Positions 6,024 through 12,566 of a stretch of DNA of 12,566 bases are shown piece by piece. How positions within the stretch are numbered: the stretch's first letter is position 1; every line of letters begins with the position of its first letter. The stretch lies in assembly GCA_903970355.1 (NCBI GenBank), contig CAJCIF010000460.1, positions 1 through 12,566 of the forward strand. Reading direction: 5' to 3'. The position numbers and the translations under genes were made by a program. The DNA is from Actinomycetota bacterium. Lineage in GTDB: Bacteria > Cyanobacteriota > Vampirovibrionia > Obscuribacterales > Obscuribacteraceae. A model generated the notes under the pieces. It had not been told where the DNA came from and did not search any database. It was given only the letters and a program-made list of their open reading frames with translations.

Positions 6024-7229
6024 TCAGTTGCCTTGTGGAAGGCTGCTTGTCTTGATTGTTTTCAGGCTGGCGATCTTTTCCTTTAGATATGCTACCGCAA
6101 CTTTCATCTGGTCGTCCTTGGAGGTTACCGTAATGTCCGGGGCCACGCCAACTTTGTTAATGTCAGAGCCGCCTGGAGTGAGGTACCGAGAGACCGTGAT
6201 GTGGATTGCTGCACCGCCTGGTAAACGATTGATTTCTTGAACCAAGCCCTTACCGTAAGTACGCGTTCCAACTAGGATGCTGCGGGCGTTATCCTGAAGG
6301 GCACTTGCCAATATTTCACTGGCTGAAGCGCTTTCTTCATCGACAAGCACAACGATAGGTTGTTTGGTAAGTGGTTCACCGGAAGATAAATCGGTGTGTC
6401 TGCCGTGCCTACTGATTGTACTCACAATTGCGCCGTTTTCAAGTAGCATATCGGCAATTTCTAATGCGTTTGACAGTAAACCGCCTGGATTATCACGCAA
6501 ATCGAGGATGATGCCGTCGCAGTCTGAGACTCGCTGTATAGCGCTGCGAAACTCTCGCGATGCATCGTTGGAAATGAAGGTGGACAGTTGGATGTAGCCA
6601 AGGCCGTTGTCCAGGTGTTTGGCGGACACAGCGTGGATGCAAATTTCTTGTCTTGTGATCGAAACGGATTTGGCAAGTGCACCATGTTTCAGAGCTAACT
6701 GTACGGGTGTGCCGATTTTGCCTCGAATGTGTTCGGCTGCTTGTTCTGGTGTCATGCCGATTGCGGCTTCACCATCTATAGCAGTAATTTCATCGCCAGA
6801 CCGGACGCCAGCCTTTTCAGCAGGACCATCTTCAATCGTTCTTGTCACGATTAGATGGGCTTGGTCTTTGCTTTGTTGAAGGTTTATGCCGATTCCAACT
6901 ATGCGCGCATCAATTGCGTCGTTTTCATCTTGGAAGGCTTTCGGATCTAAGAATCGGGTGTAGGGATCATTCAAACTGTCGAGCATGAGCTTGACGGCTT
7001 TGTAAGCATCCGGCACCGACTTGATCTGGTTATCGTATTTGTGCTCGTATTCCGCCCAGTTTTTGCCGGCGAAGTTAGAGTCGAAATAGTTATCGCGCAC
7101 CAATTCCCAGGCACGATGATATATTTCAGTTGGCTGTGACCGATGACCTTGAGCAGGCTGCTGGTAGGTCATTGTGCAGACGAGCAAAAGAGACAATAAG
7201 GGTGTAGCCACCCTCTTGAATAAGTTCAT
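6024..7229 (-). CDS. ctpA: Carboxy-terminal processing protease (S41 family, CtpA type), exported
   Basis: At 401 aa it has normal CtpA length. Residues 1-28 form a signal peptide, so it acts outside the inner membrane. A PDZ domain (about 108-182, GPAEKAGVRSGDEITAIDG) binds substrate C-termini. The catalytic core follows: LDLRDNPGGLL (242-252), SASASEI with likely nucleophile Ser302, and TYGKG with Lys327. The Ser-Lys spacing of 25 matches the known dyads of Tsp/Prc and CtpA. Such proteases trim or degrade envelope proteins from the C-terminus. ATG 7229 has no evident SD. A TATAAA at 7252-7247 (- strand) could be a -10 box of a very short leader, but I see no matching -35. It is followed after 16 nt by the exported repeat protein and then the papain-like gene, so either could be its substrate or partner. 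Confidence 0.93.
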   Translation of the reverse strand: MNLFKRVATPLLSLLLVCTMTYQQPAQGHRSQPTEIYHRAWELVRDNYFDSNFAGKNWAEYEHKYDNQIKSVPDAYKAVKLMLDSLNDPYTRFLDPKAFQDENDAIDARIVGIGINLQQSKDQAHLIVTRTIEDGPAEKAGVRSGDEITAIDGEAAIGMTPEQAAEHIRGKIGTPVQLALKHGALAKSVSITRQEICIHAVSAKHLDNGLGYIQLSTFISNDASREFRSAIQRVSDCDGIILDLRDNPGGLLSNALEIADMLLENGAIVSTISRHGRHTDLSSGEPLTKQPIVVLVDEESASASEILASALQDNARSILVGTRTYGKGLVQEINRLPGGAAIHITVSRYLTPGGSDINKVGVAPDITVTSKDDQMKVAVAYLKEKIASLKTIKTSSLPQGN

Positions 7230-7371
7230 GGGATGCGACTCTATTGTTTATACGGAGGGATGGCTCTGTAATGCGGACCTGACAGCGCCTCGAACAGGGT
7301 GTTACTGTTCTTATGCCCGGATATATGCAGATTCAACAGACCTAGATAAAAAAATATCTCATGACATGTTC

Positions 7372-8988
7372 TTATCGGACAGTTGCTTTGGTCAAAACTT
7401 TGGCGATCTCATCAAGCCCATACTCAGCCCAGCGGCTGGTTACGAGGTTTTTTATTTCTTCCGACATGGTTATCGGTTGAGGCCATTCTCGGGTAAAACC
7501 TTCCGAGGCCCATTTACGCGTTGCATCAATTCCAACCTTCGAACCGAATCCCAACATCGGTGCAGCATGGTCGAGAATGTCGAGAGGACCTTCCGAGAAC
7601 ATCATGTCTCGCTTTGGATCAGTGTTTCCGAAAACGTTTAAGGCTACTTCCGAAAGGTTATGCACATTTACGTCTTTATCCACAATGATGACGTACTTGG
7701 TAAACATAAGTTGCCCAAGTCCCCAAACGGCACTCATAACTTTGCGGGCATGGCCGGCAAAACGCTTATCTATAGAAATGATGGCGCAATTATGGAAGAC
7801 ACCTTCCCAGGGCAAATTCATATCTACTATTTCGGAAACGAGCAACTGAACCAGCGGTAGGAAGATGCGTTCAGTTGCTTTGCCGAGATAGCAATCTTCC
7901 TGTGGTGGCTTACCAACGATCGTTGTTTGATAAATAGGATTCTGGCTGTGTGTCACGGCAGTGACGTGGAACACCGGGAACGTGCCTGCCAGACTGTAGA
8001 ATCCGGTGTGATCGCCGAAAGGACCTTCCTCTCTCAACTCGTTTTGATTGACATATCCTTCTATAACGATTTCGGCGTTTGCTGGCACTTCGAGATCGAT
8101 CGTCTTGCATTTAGTAAGACGGACCGGGCTCTGGCGGAGGAATCCGGCAAAGAGTAACTCGTCGATATCGGGCGGTAATGGAGCTGTGGCGGCGTAAGTG
8201 ACAGCCGGATCGCAACCAAGAGCAATTGCTACTTCCAATTTTCGTTCAGGTTTATTGCTGGTGGTGTCTTGATAGTTGCTCGTGTTGGCGTTCGCGTTCG
8301 CGTTCGCGTCACTAAAAATCGTTCCGTAGTTGGGCGGCTCCATCTCACTCATAGATCGAACGCCTTTGCGGCGGCTTTCTTCAAAGTGTCTGGCGCCATC
8401 ATGATGCTTGTGCCAGTGCATGCCGGTTAAGTTATTGCCGTATTTTTGGAGACGATAAACGCCAAGATTGCGAATGCCGGTACGTGGATCGCGGGTGATG
8501 ACGGCGCCAAGAGTAACAAATGGACCAGCATCTTCCGGCCAACATGTAATGATAGGCAGTTTGTCCAACATTGGTTGAGATGGGTCTGTGATGACCACTT
8601 CCTGGCAGGGAGCGGCTCCGTTCGTTAGTTTAGGAGGAAACTTACCTACTTCTATAAGTGTTGGCAAAAGCGCTAGTTTTTCAAGAAAGCTCTCAGGCAC
8701 TTTCGGTTTGACAAGATGTTTGATGCGGGCTGCGATCTCGTCTAAATTCTCGACTTCCAGTGCTGTGCAAATGCGATCTTTGGACCCGAAAGCATTGATG
8801 AGAACGGGCATTTCATAGCCCTGTACGTTAGTGAATAAGAGCGCTTTGTTTTTGCTGCCCTCGCTTTTGCTCACCCGATCTGTAATTTCGGCTATTTCAA
8901 GGTGGCACGAAACCGGCGCGCTAATAGTTTTTAGCTCGCCTCGCGCTTCGAGAACCCGGAGGAAGTCTCGTAAATCAGCAAAAGCCAT
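7372..8988 (-). CDS. ubiD: UbiD-family prenylated-FMN-dependent decarboxylase
   Basis: The protein is 538 aa, longer than the roughly 490 aa usual for UbiD. UbiD enzymes reversibly decarboxylate aromatic or unsaturated acids with prenyl-FMN, in ubiquinone/menaquinone synthesis or aromatic degradation. Hallmarks are GPFVTLGAVITRDPRTGIRN (155-174), GVYRLQ (176-181), TGMHW (188-192), EVPANAEIVIEG (300-311) and REEGPFGDHTGFY (319-331), which carries the active-site acidic region. The TGMHW form recalls quinone-type decarboxylases of Cyanobacteria and futalosine organisms more than E. coli UbiD, so a menaquinone or plastoquinone-like role is possible. A non-conserved insertion with an Asn-Ala repeat lies near 209-247. 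I chose ATG 8988, with GAGG (9002-8999) 10 nt upstream. A TTG at 9009 would add 7 residues. No UbiX flavin prenyltransferase is in the window. Confidence 0.92.
   Translation of the reverse strand: MAFADLRDFLRVLEARGELKTISAPVSCHLEIAEITDRVSKSEGSKNKALLFTNVQGYEMPVLINAFGSKDRICTALEVENLDEIAARIKHLVKPKVPESFLEKLALLPTLIEVGKFPPKLTNGAAPCQEVVITDPSQPMLDKLPIITCWPEDAGPFVTLGAVITRDPRTGIRNLGVYRLQKYGNNLTGMHWHKHHDGARHFEESRRKGVRSMSEMEPPNYGTIFSDANANANANTSNYQDTTSNKPERKLEVAIALGCDPAVTYAATAPLPPDIDELLFAGFLRQSPVRLTKCKTIDLEVPANAEIVIEGYVNQNELREEGPFGDHTGFYSLAGTFPVFHVTAVTHSQNPIYQTTIVGKPPQEDCYLGKATERIFLPLVQLLVSEIVDMNLPWEGVFHNCAIISIDKRFAGHARKVMSAVWGLGQLMFTKYVIIVDKDVNVHNLSEVALNVFGNTDPKRDMMFSEGPLDILDHAAPMLGFGSKVGIDATRKWASEGFTREWPQPITMSEEIKNLVTSRWAEYGLDEIAKVLTKATVR
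8284..8310 (-). repeat. Hexanucleotide microsatellite in ubiD encoding Asn-Ala repeats
   Basis: The 6-bp unit CGCGTT (GCGAAC-type on the coding strand) occurs about four times in tandem, encoding DANANANANT near residues 227-236. Each unit adds two residues in frame, so length change by slippage would not break the gene. Confidence 0.8.
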
Positions 8989-9015
8989 TGTTTTTGGGCC
9001 TCTTTCCAACAGTCG

Positions 9016-9028
9016 AGGCTAAATTGTA
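9016..9028 (-). promoter_or_regulatory. Possible -10 element for ubiD
   Basis: On the - strand, TACAAT (9028-9023) lies 34 nt before the ubiD ATG and would place transcription start near 9016, just ahead of the SD. No convincing -35 box was found at 16-18 nt, so this is weak. Confidence 0.25.
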
Positions 9029-9163
9029 GCCTGGGGGTGCTGCTTTATCGTCATGGTAAGCCGCTAACGTAACGCTATCGCACGTATTTGTGAGCCGAAG
9101 CCAACCAAAAAAACAATTTATCCGACATCTTAAGAGGCGAGGGTGTCCCTTTTTTGAAATTTT

Positions 9164-9201
9164 CTAGGTGTCGGAAGCTTAGCTACAATTCCGACACCTA
9201 G
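9164..9201. repeat. Perfect 13-bp inverted repeat in rdgB-ubiD gap
   Basis: CTAGGTGTCGGAA (9164-9176), a 12-nt loop and TTCCGACACCTAG (9189-9201) form a perfect stem. A related half-site, TCCGACATCTTA, lies at 9121-9132. No adequate T-run follows on either strand, so it is not a classic terminator. It may be a repeat element, operator or RNA-processing structure. Confidence 0.7.
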
Positions 9202-9208
9202 TTGAAAC

Positions 9209-9240
9209 AAAAAATAGGAGCACCTTCGGGGCGAAGGGTG
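9209..9240 (-). terminator. Candidate terminator of rel-rdgB operon
   Basis: Read on the - strand, CACC(C)TTCG, loop CCC and CGAAGGTG (9240-9221) form an 8-bp stem with one bulged C. Six nucleotides later comes TTTTTTGTTT (9214 leftwards). It lies 34 nt after the rdgB stop. The gap between stem and T-run is longer than ideal. Confidence 0.5.
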
Positions 9241-9273
9241 TCATAGAATGGCGATTTTTGAAATTTGTCAGAG

Positions 9274-9870
9274 TTAGCTGACTTTGCCGGCTAATTCATT
9301 GGCAATAAATTTGAGCATCTTGTGCCAGGCTTTAGCGCGGTGGGAGTATTCGTTCTTTTCCTGGCGCGAAATATCGGCGGATGTTTTGCCGAGTTCTGGT
9401 AAAAAGAAAATTGGATCATAGCCAAATCCGTTCTCCCCGGACTCTTTGCGGGCTATTTCGCCTATCCATTTGCCTTCTGTAACGTGCAAGATTTTGCCGT
9501 CAGCGGAGACAAGAGCCATAGCGCAAACATACTCTGCGCCGCGTTCTCCATCGGGGACGGAAGCCATTGCATTTAGCAGTTTGAGAGTTCGATCTCGATC
9601 GGAGCCTTCACAATAACGAGCAGAATAGACACCAGGAGCGCCGTTGAGAGCTTCAACAGCAATGCCGGAATCTTCGCCAAGCGACAATGTTTTCGTCATG
9701 TGCGCGGCAGCTTCAGCTTTGATCACAGCGTTTTCGATAAAAGTTGTGCCTGTTTCTTCCGGACCGAAACCATCAGGAGCTAGCTCCAACTGTAGATCTG
9801 TGTTTTCCCCGGCAAGTTCGAACAGTTCTCGCAACTTCCCCGGGTTCTTCGTGCCAAGAACTAGTTTCAT
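9274..9870 (-). CDS. rdgB: dITP/XTP pyrophosphatase (RdgB/HAM1 family)
   Basis: This 198-aa cytosolic enzyme hydrolyses dITP, ITP and XTP to monophosphates and PPi, keeping deaminated purines out of DNA and RNA. Family motifs are all present: GTKNPGK (6-12), the substrate-binding start; EETGTTFIENAVIKA (38-52); EDSGIAVEALNGAPGVYSARY (66-86), with catalytic Asp67; GFGYDPIF (148-155); and SHRAKA (176-181). The usual ADDSG reads GEDSG, a conservative Asp-to-Glu change at the first acidic residue. Its ATG overlaps the rel stop as ATGA (9870-9867), which implies translational coupling, so a strong SD of its own is not needed. Length is typical. Confidence 0.95.
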   Translation of the reverse strand: MKLVLGTKNPGKLRELFELAGENTDLQLELAPDGFGPEETGTTFIENAVIKAEAAAHMTKTLSLGEDSGIAVEALNGAPGVYSARYCEGSDRDRTLKLLNAMASVPDGERGAEYVCAMALVSADGKILHVTEGKWIGEIARKESGENGFGYDPIFFLPELGKTSADISRQEKNEYSHRAKAWHKMLKFIANELAGKVS

Positions 9871-12164
9871 TCCGATTTGGCTTCTATGGTTCGTGGGTTT
9901 TGCCCGACTTTGCGATTGGACTTGAGCGGTGTGACATTGCTCTTGCTACCAGACTTTTTGCGGTGATCTTTTCGCTGCACTCGCATGACGTCACTGATTT
10001 GACTAATAGCCTGGGCAACTTTCGTTAGTTGACTGATATCGAGTACGTCGAGAACGAGGCTGATGGTGGCTGTCTTCGTTTCTTTTCTAGTCTCAACACC
10101 AAGCTTTTGAAGGTTGATTTTGCTGTCGGCAACTTTCTTGAGGACGTCTTGTGCTATGCCAACTCTATCGAGACATTCTACATAAAGTGCGGCGGGGTAC
10201 GTGGTGTGTCTTTCTTGCGACCAATCTACTGCCATTCTTCTGCCAGGGTCAGCCTTCATAAGGCTTGGACAGTCTTTGCGGTGTACGGCAATGCCACTGC
10301 CCCTGGTGACTACCCCTTCTACTTCTTCGCCCGGTACGGGCTGGCAACACTTCGCCAAATGGTGCAACAGTCCGCTTAGGCTGCCGACATTGCTCTGTTT
10401 TGGTTCAGCGCCTACAGCGATTGGAGTTGGTGAGAGAGGGTTTGCCGCTTTCTTGGCAAGCATTTCTTGCTCACGCAACCTGTTAACAATTTGAGCGACC
10501 GACAAATCGCCATAACCAACTGCGGCCAGAATATCTTCTGGGTCGCTCACGTTTAGCTTTTTACCTGCCTCTTTGAGCTTATCTGATTTGAGGAATTCTT
10601 CTAAACCGGCTCTCCCCATTTCAGCTTCCAACATGGAGCGGCCTTGCTGAATATGCTCTTCGCGGTGATGTCGTTTAAACCATTGGCGAATGCGGTTTTT
10701 GGCTTGGTGTGTTCTTGCGAAATTCAACCAATCCATAGTTGGGTGAGCATTTTTGCTCGTGATGATTTCGACTATATCGCCGTTTCGTAGTGAAGCATTG
10801 AGCGGCACGATGCGATCGTTAACGCGTGCTCCGACACAATGGTGACCAACATCGGTGTGGACGCGATAGGCAAAATCGATTGGTGATGAAGCCTGGGGCA
10901 AGTCAAAAACATCGCCTCGCGGGCTGAATACAAAGACTTCTTCAGCGAACAAGTTGATTTTGACTGTATCGAGATACTCTTTAGCATCGCGGAGATCGTT
11001 TTGCCATTCAACTAATTGACGCAACCAGGCAAGTTTGCGATCGGCGCCGGAGTCTGCTTTTGCATCTTCACCGACTTCTTTGTACTTCCAGTGTGCAGCA
11101 ATCCCATATTCGGCAATGTGGTGCATGCGTCTAGTTCTGATCTGAATTTCAAGAGGCTTGCCTTGTGGGCCGACGACGGCAGTGTGCAGCGACTGGTAGC
11201 TGTTGAACTTCGGCATGGCAATGAAATCTTTGAAGCGTCCCGGAATGGGGCGGAAGATTGAGTGCAAAATGCCCATCACTTCGTAGCATTTCTGTGTATC
11301 GGGATCGTGCCGTAATTCGCAGTAGTTCTTGTCTTCGTGGCTTTCGATGATTACCCTAATGGCGAGCACATCGTACAATTCTTCAAACGTTTTTTGCTGG
11401 GTCTTCATCTTGCGCCAAATGCCGAAAAGGTGCTTTGGTCGCCCAGAAATTTCTGCTTTAATTTGGTGCTCGACAAGTTCGTCTTTTAGCTTTTCTACGA
11501 CTTGTCCAATTAGCTTTTCTCGCGATTCGCGGCTGTCTACGACTAGCTTTTGAATTTGTTCGTACTCTTCTGGATGCAAGAACTTCAGACCGAGATCTTC
11601 CAATTCCCATTTAATACGCCCGAGACCGAAGCGGTTTGCAAGAGGAGCATATATTTCGAGAGTTTCTTTGGCGATTTCCGCCTGTTTATGCGCCAACATG
11701 TAATCGAGTGTGCGCATGTTGTGCAGCCGATCTGCAAGCTTTACGAGAACCACTCTGACATCATCGGCAATGGCAACAATTAGTTTGCGGAAATTTTCCG
11801 CTTGCCGCTCTTCTTTTGATGTGAAGCTGAATTTGCCAAGTTTGGTGACGCCTTCAACAATCAAGCGAACATGATCGCCAAACTTTTCCTGGATTTCTTT
11901 GGGTTTGACGTCGCAGTCTTCCAGAACATCGTGCAACAAACCAGATGCGATAGTTTCTTTGTCACCATTCAATTCGGCGAGAATGGTGGCGACTTCAACC
12001 GGGTGAATGATATAGGGTTCTTCAGATTTCCGGAACTGACCGTCATGAGCCTTGCGAGCAAACTCATAAGCCATCGTCACATAGGCAATGTCTTCTTCGG
12101 AACGACCTTGCTTCCTGAGGGTGTCAAAGAGTTTGTCCGCGAGGGACTGCAGCACTAGTTTCAT
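9867..12164 (-). CDS. relA/spoT: Bifunctional (p)ppGpp synthetase/hydrolase (Rel/SpoT type)
   Basis: A 765-aa stringent-response enzyme of full length. The HD hydrolase domain (about 25-155) keeps H54, H78-D79, E82-D83 and D145, so (p)ppGpp hydrolysis should work. The synthetase domain (about 240-362) has GRPKHLFGIWRKMK (241-254), YDVLAIRV (264-271), NSYQSLHTAV (321-330) and EIQIRT (339-344). RFKD (310-313) is the RxKD motif of bifunctional Rel/SpoT proteins, rather than ExDD of synthetase-only RelA. Then come TGS (409-470), a Cys/His region (H601-H602, C606-C607, H628, C632), ACT (about 656-730) and a basic 35-residue tail. ATG 12164 has AGGG 8 nt upstream. TATACT at about 12211-12206 may be its -10 box. 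It is co-transcribed with rdgB through a 4-nt overlap. Confidence 0.96.
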   Translation of the reverse strand: MKLVLQSLADKLFDTLRKQGRSEEDIAYVTMAYEFARKAHDGQFRKSEEPYIIHPVEVATILAELNGDKETIASGLLHDVLEDCDVKPKEIQEKFGDHVRLIVEGVTKLGKFSFTSKEERQAENFRKLIVAIADDVRVVLVKLADRLHNMRTLDYMLAHKQAEIAKETLEIYAPLANRFGLGRIKWELEDLGLKFLHPEEYEQIQKLVVDSRESREKLIGQVVEKLKDELVEHQIKAEISGRPKHLFGIWRKMKTQQKTFEELYDVLAIRVIIESHEDKNYCELRHDPDTQKCYEVMGILHSIFRPIPGRFKDFIAMPKFNSYQSLHTAVVGPQGKPLEIQIRTRRMHHIAEYGIAAHWKYKEVGEDAKADSGADRKLAWLRQLVEWQNDLRDAKEYLDTVKINLFAEEVFVFSPRGDVFDLPQASSPIDFAYRVHTDVGHHCVGARVNDRIVPLNASLRNGDIVEIITSKNAHPTMDWLNFARTHQAKNRIRQWFKRHHREEHIQQGRSMLEAEMGRAGLEEFLKSDKLKEAGKKLNVSDPEDILAAVGYGDLSVAQIVNRLREQEMLAKKAANPLSPTPIAVGAEPKQSNVGSLSGLLHHLAKCCQPVPGEEVEGVVTRGSGIAVHRKDCPSLMKADPGRRMAVDWSQERHTTYPAALYVECLDRVGIAQDVLKKVADSKINLQKLGVETRKETKTATISLVLDVLDISQLTKVAQAISQISDVMRVQRKDHRKKSGSKSNVTPLKSNRKVGQNPRTIEAKSE

Positions 12165-12205
12165 AGATTAGACCCTGGGGTTTCCTGGTCCGAAGTTAAT
12201 CATTA

Positions 12206-12211
12206 GTATAC
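12206..12211 (-). promoter_or_regulatory. Possible -10 element for rel
   Basis: On the - strand, TATACT (followed by AATG) lies between the upstream terminator hairpin and the rel start, at a reasonable leader distance of about 40 nt. No good -35 box is placed 16-18 nt upstream, because that position falls in the terminator stem. Confidence 0.3.
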
Positions 12212-12214
12212 ATT

Positions 12215-12243
12215 TCCCGAAACAAAAACCCTATGGGTTTTTG
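12215..12243 (-). terminator. Intrinsic terminator between the edge gene and rel
   Basis: CAAAAACCC (12223-12231), loop TAT and GGGTTTTTG (12235-12243) form a perfect 9-bp stem. Read leftwards it ends in TTTTTGTTT, giving a good U-tract. It should terminate transcription from the gene at 12377-12565 and insulate rel. The A/T symmetry would let it also work rightwards. Confidence 0.65.
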
Positions 12244-12244
12244 A

Positions 12245-12285
12245 GGGTAGTGACAGAACTTTAACTGCGGTTCTCACCACTGCCC
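12245..12285. repeat. Imperfect long hairpin next to the terminator
   Basis: GGGTAGTG...GAAC (12245-12259) pairs with GTTC...CACTGCCC (12270-12285), with one T/C mismatch (G-U in one RNA strand) and a small bulge. Together with the adjacent terminator it forms a tandem double hairpin, probably part of the 3' end of the upstream transcript. Confidence 0.5.
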
Positions 12286-12376
12286 AGGGACAAAGGCGCA
12301 AACGACAGCCAGGACTTTTTCCCTACACCAGATTCGGTGATAGAACGCAACCGCCTTTTAGCGACTGCATATAGCT

Positions 12377-12565
12377 TTATTGTAACGCGGCTACTTGGTT
12401 TTGCTGAACCGACGCCCGATATTTCAGCTCCAGTTCCCGGGCTTCCGCCATCTCGGCTTCCGTTAGGTTTCCGATTGCAAAGTTTTGAGAGAAGGCCTGC
12501 GAGAAACCAGCGCTAAAGGCCTCGTTCAGTTCCTGATCTGGCACGGTCCTGTTGAGTAGCTCAAA
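12377..12565 (-). CDS. C-terminal fragment of unrecognised protein (cut by window edge)
   Basis: An open frame enters from the right edge and ends at TAA (12379-12377), giving 62 residues. It includes NEAFSAGFSQAFSQNFAIGN and a charged helical stretch, LTEAEMAEARELELKYRA, followed by a Gln/Asn-rich end. The last half looks helical, perhaps coiled coil. I do not recognise a family. Support comes from the clean open frame, coding-like composition and the tandem hairpin/terminator downstream. It is separated from rel by 212 nt and is probably a separate transcription unit. Confidence 0.55.
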   Translation of the reverse strand, partial: FELLNRTVPDQELNEAFSAGFSQAFSQNFAIGNLTEAEMAEARELELKYRASVQQNQVAALQ

Positions 12566-12566
12566 T

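Larger units (their letters stand above)
9136..9268. repeat. Imperfect direct duplication flanking a hairpin
   Basis: GGCGAGGGTGTC (9136-9147) with TTTTTGAAATTTT (9151-9163) recurs as GGCGAAGGGTGTC (9230-9242) with TTTTTGAAATTT (9255-9266), in the same order and orientation. The large hairpin 9164-9201 lies between them. This suggests duplication, or insertion of a small element, in the rdgB-ubiD gap. Confidence 0.6.

Noticed and set aside
7345..7365. Terminator after ubiD (AGAT-A-run-TATCT)
   Set aside because: The stem is only 5 bp and entirely AT-rich except for one pair, too weak to call.
9007..9009. TTG start for ubiD adding seven residues
   Set aside because: The SD GAGG lies inside that extension and is correctly placed for ATG 8988, and UbiD proteins align from the MAFADLRDFL segment.
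12245..12376. Small gene between rel and the edge gene
   Set aside because: There is no start codon with an SD and the stretch is dominated by hairpins.

Overview
The window looks like chromosomal DNA from an uncultured or poorly described Gram-negative-type bacterium of moderate GC content. A deep-branching relative of Cyanobacteria (Melainabacteria/Vampirovibrionia, perhaps Obscuribacterales) is my best guess. It rests on a CtpA-type processing protease, a UbiD with the 'TGMHW' type of core, and lineage-specific secreted or papain-like proteins. This placement is inference and weakly held. No tRNA, rRNA, CRISPR array, transposase or phage gene was seen.

Left part, + strand (1-3106). The window opens inside the C-terminal end of an amidase-signature enzyme (2-136). 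A long non-coding stretch follows, with a near-consensus sigma70-type promoter (TTGACA-17 nt-TATTCT, 296-324). Next come a very strong Shine-Dalgarno and an unrecognised 55-aa small ORF (455-622), then a MATE-family multidrug/cation exporter (746-2140). The 342 nt after the MATE gene are packed with structure: three consecutive hairpins, three 18-bp tandem repeats, and two copies of a 26-nt hairpin element. Diverged copies of part of that structure sit in inverted orientation at 307-358, so the small ORF and MATE gene are bracketed by related repeats. A RadC-like JAB/JAMM metalloprotease-fold protein follows (2483-3106).

Right part, - strand (3146-12565). All genes from here to the right edge run leftwards. 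Read in transcription order they are: the C-terminus of an unrecognised protein at the window edge (12377-12565); a double hairpin/terminator; a bifunctional Rel/SpoT-type (p)ppGpp synthetase-hydrolase (9867-12164); and the RdgB/HAM1 non-canonical purine NTP pyrophosphatase, coupled to rel by an ATGA overlap (9274-9870). A 285-nt gap with hairpins and an internal duplication separates these from a UbiD-family prenyl-FMN decarboxylase with an unusual low-complexity insertion (7372-8988). Then come an exported C-terminal processing (S41) protease (6024-7229), an exported repeat protein with six GLGQS-W-TP repeats and a Met/Gly-rich block (4625-6007), and a papain-like cysteine protease candidate of no named family (3146-4486).

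The right block starts with stress and nucleotide housekeeping (Rel plus RdgB). It ends with a less familiar three-gene cluster: exported serine protease, exported repeat protein and papain-like protein. This cluster and the repeat-bracketed small ORF/MATE segment are the two parts of the window most worth following up.
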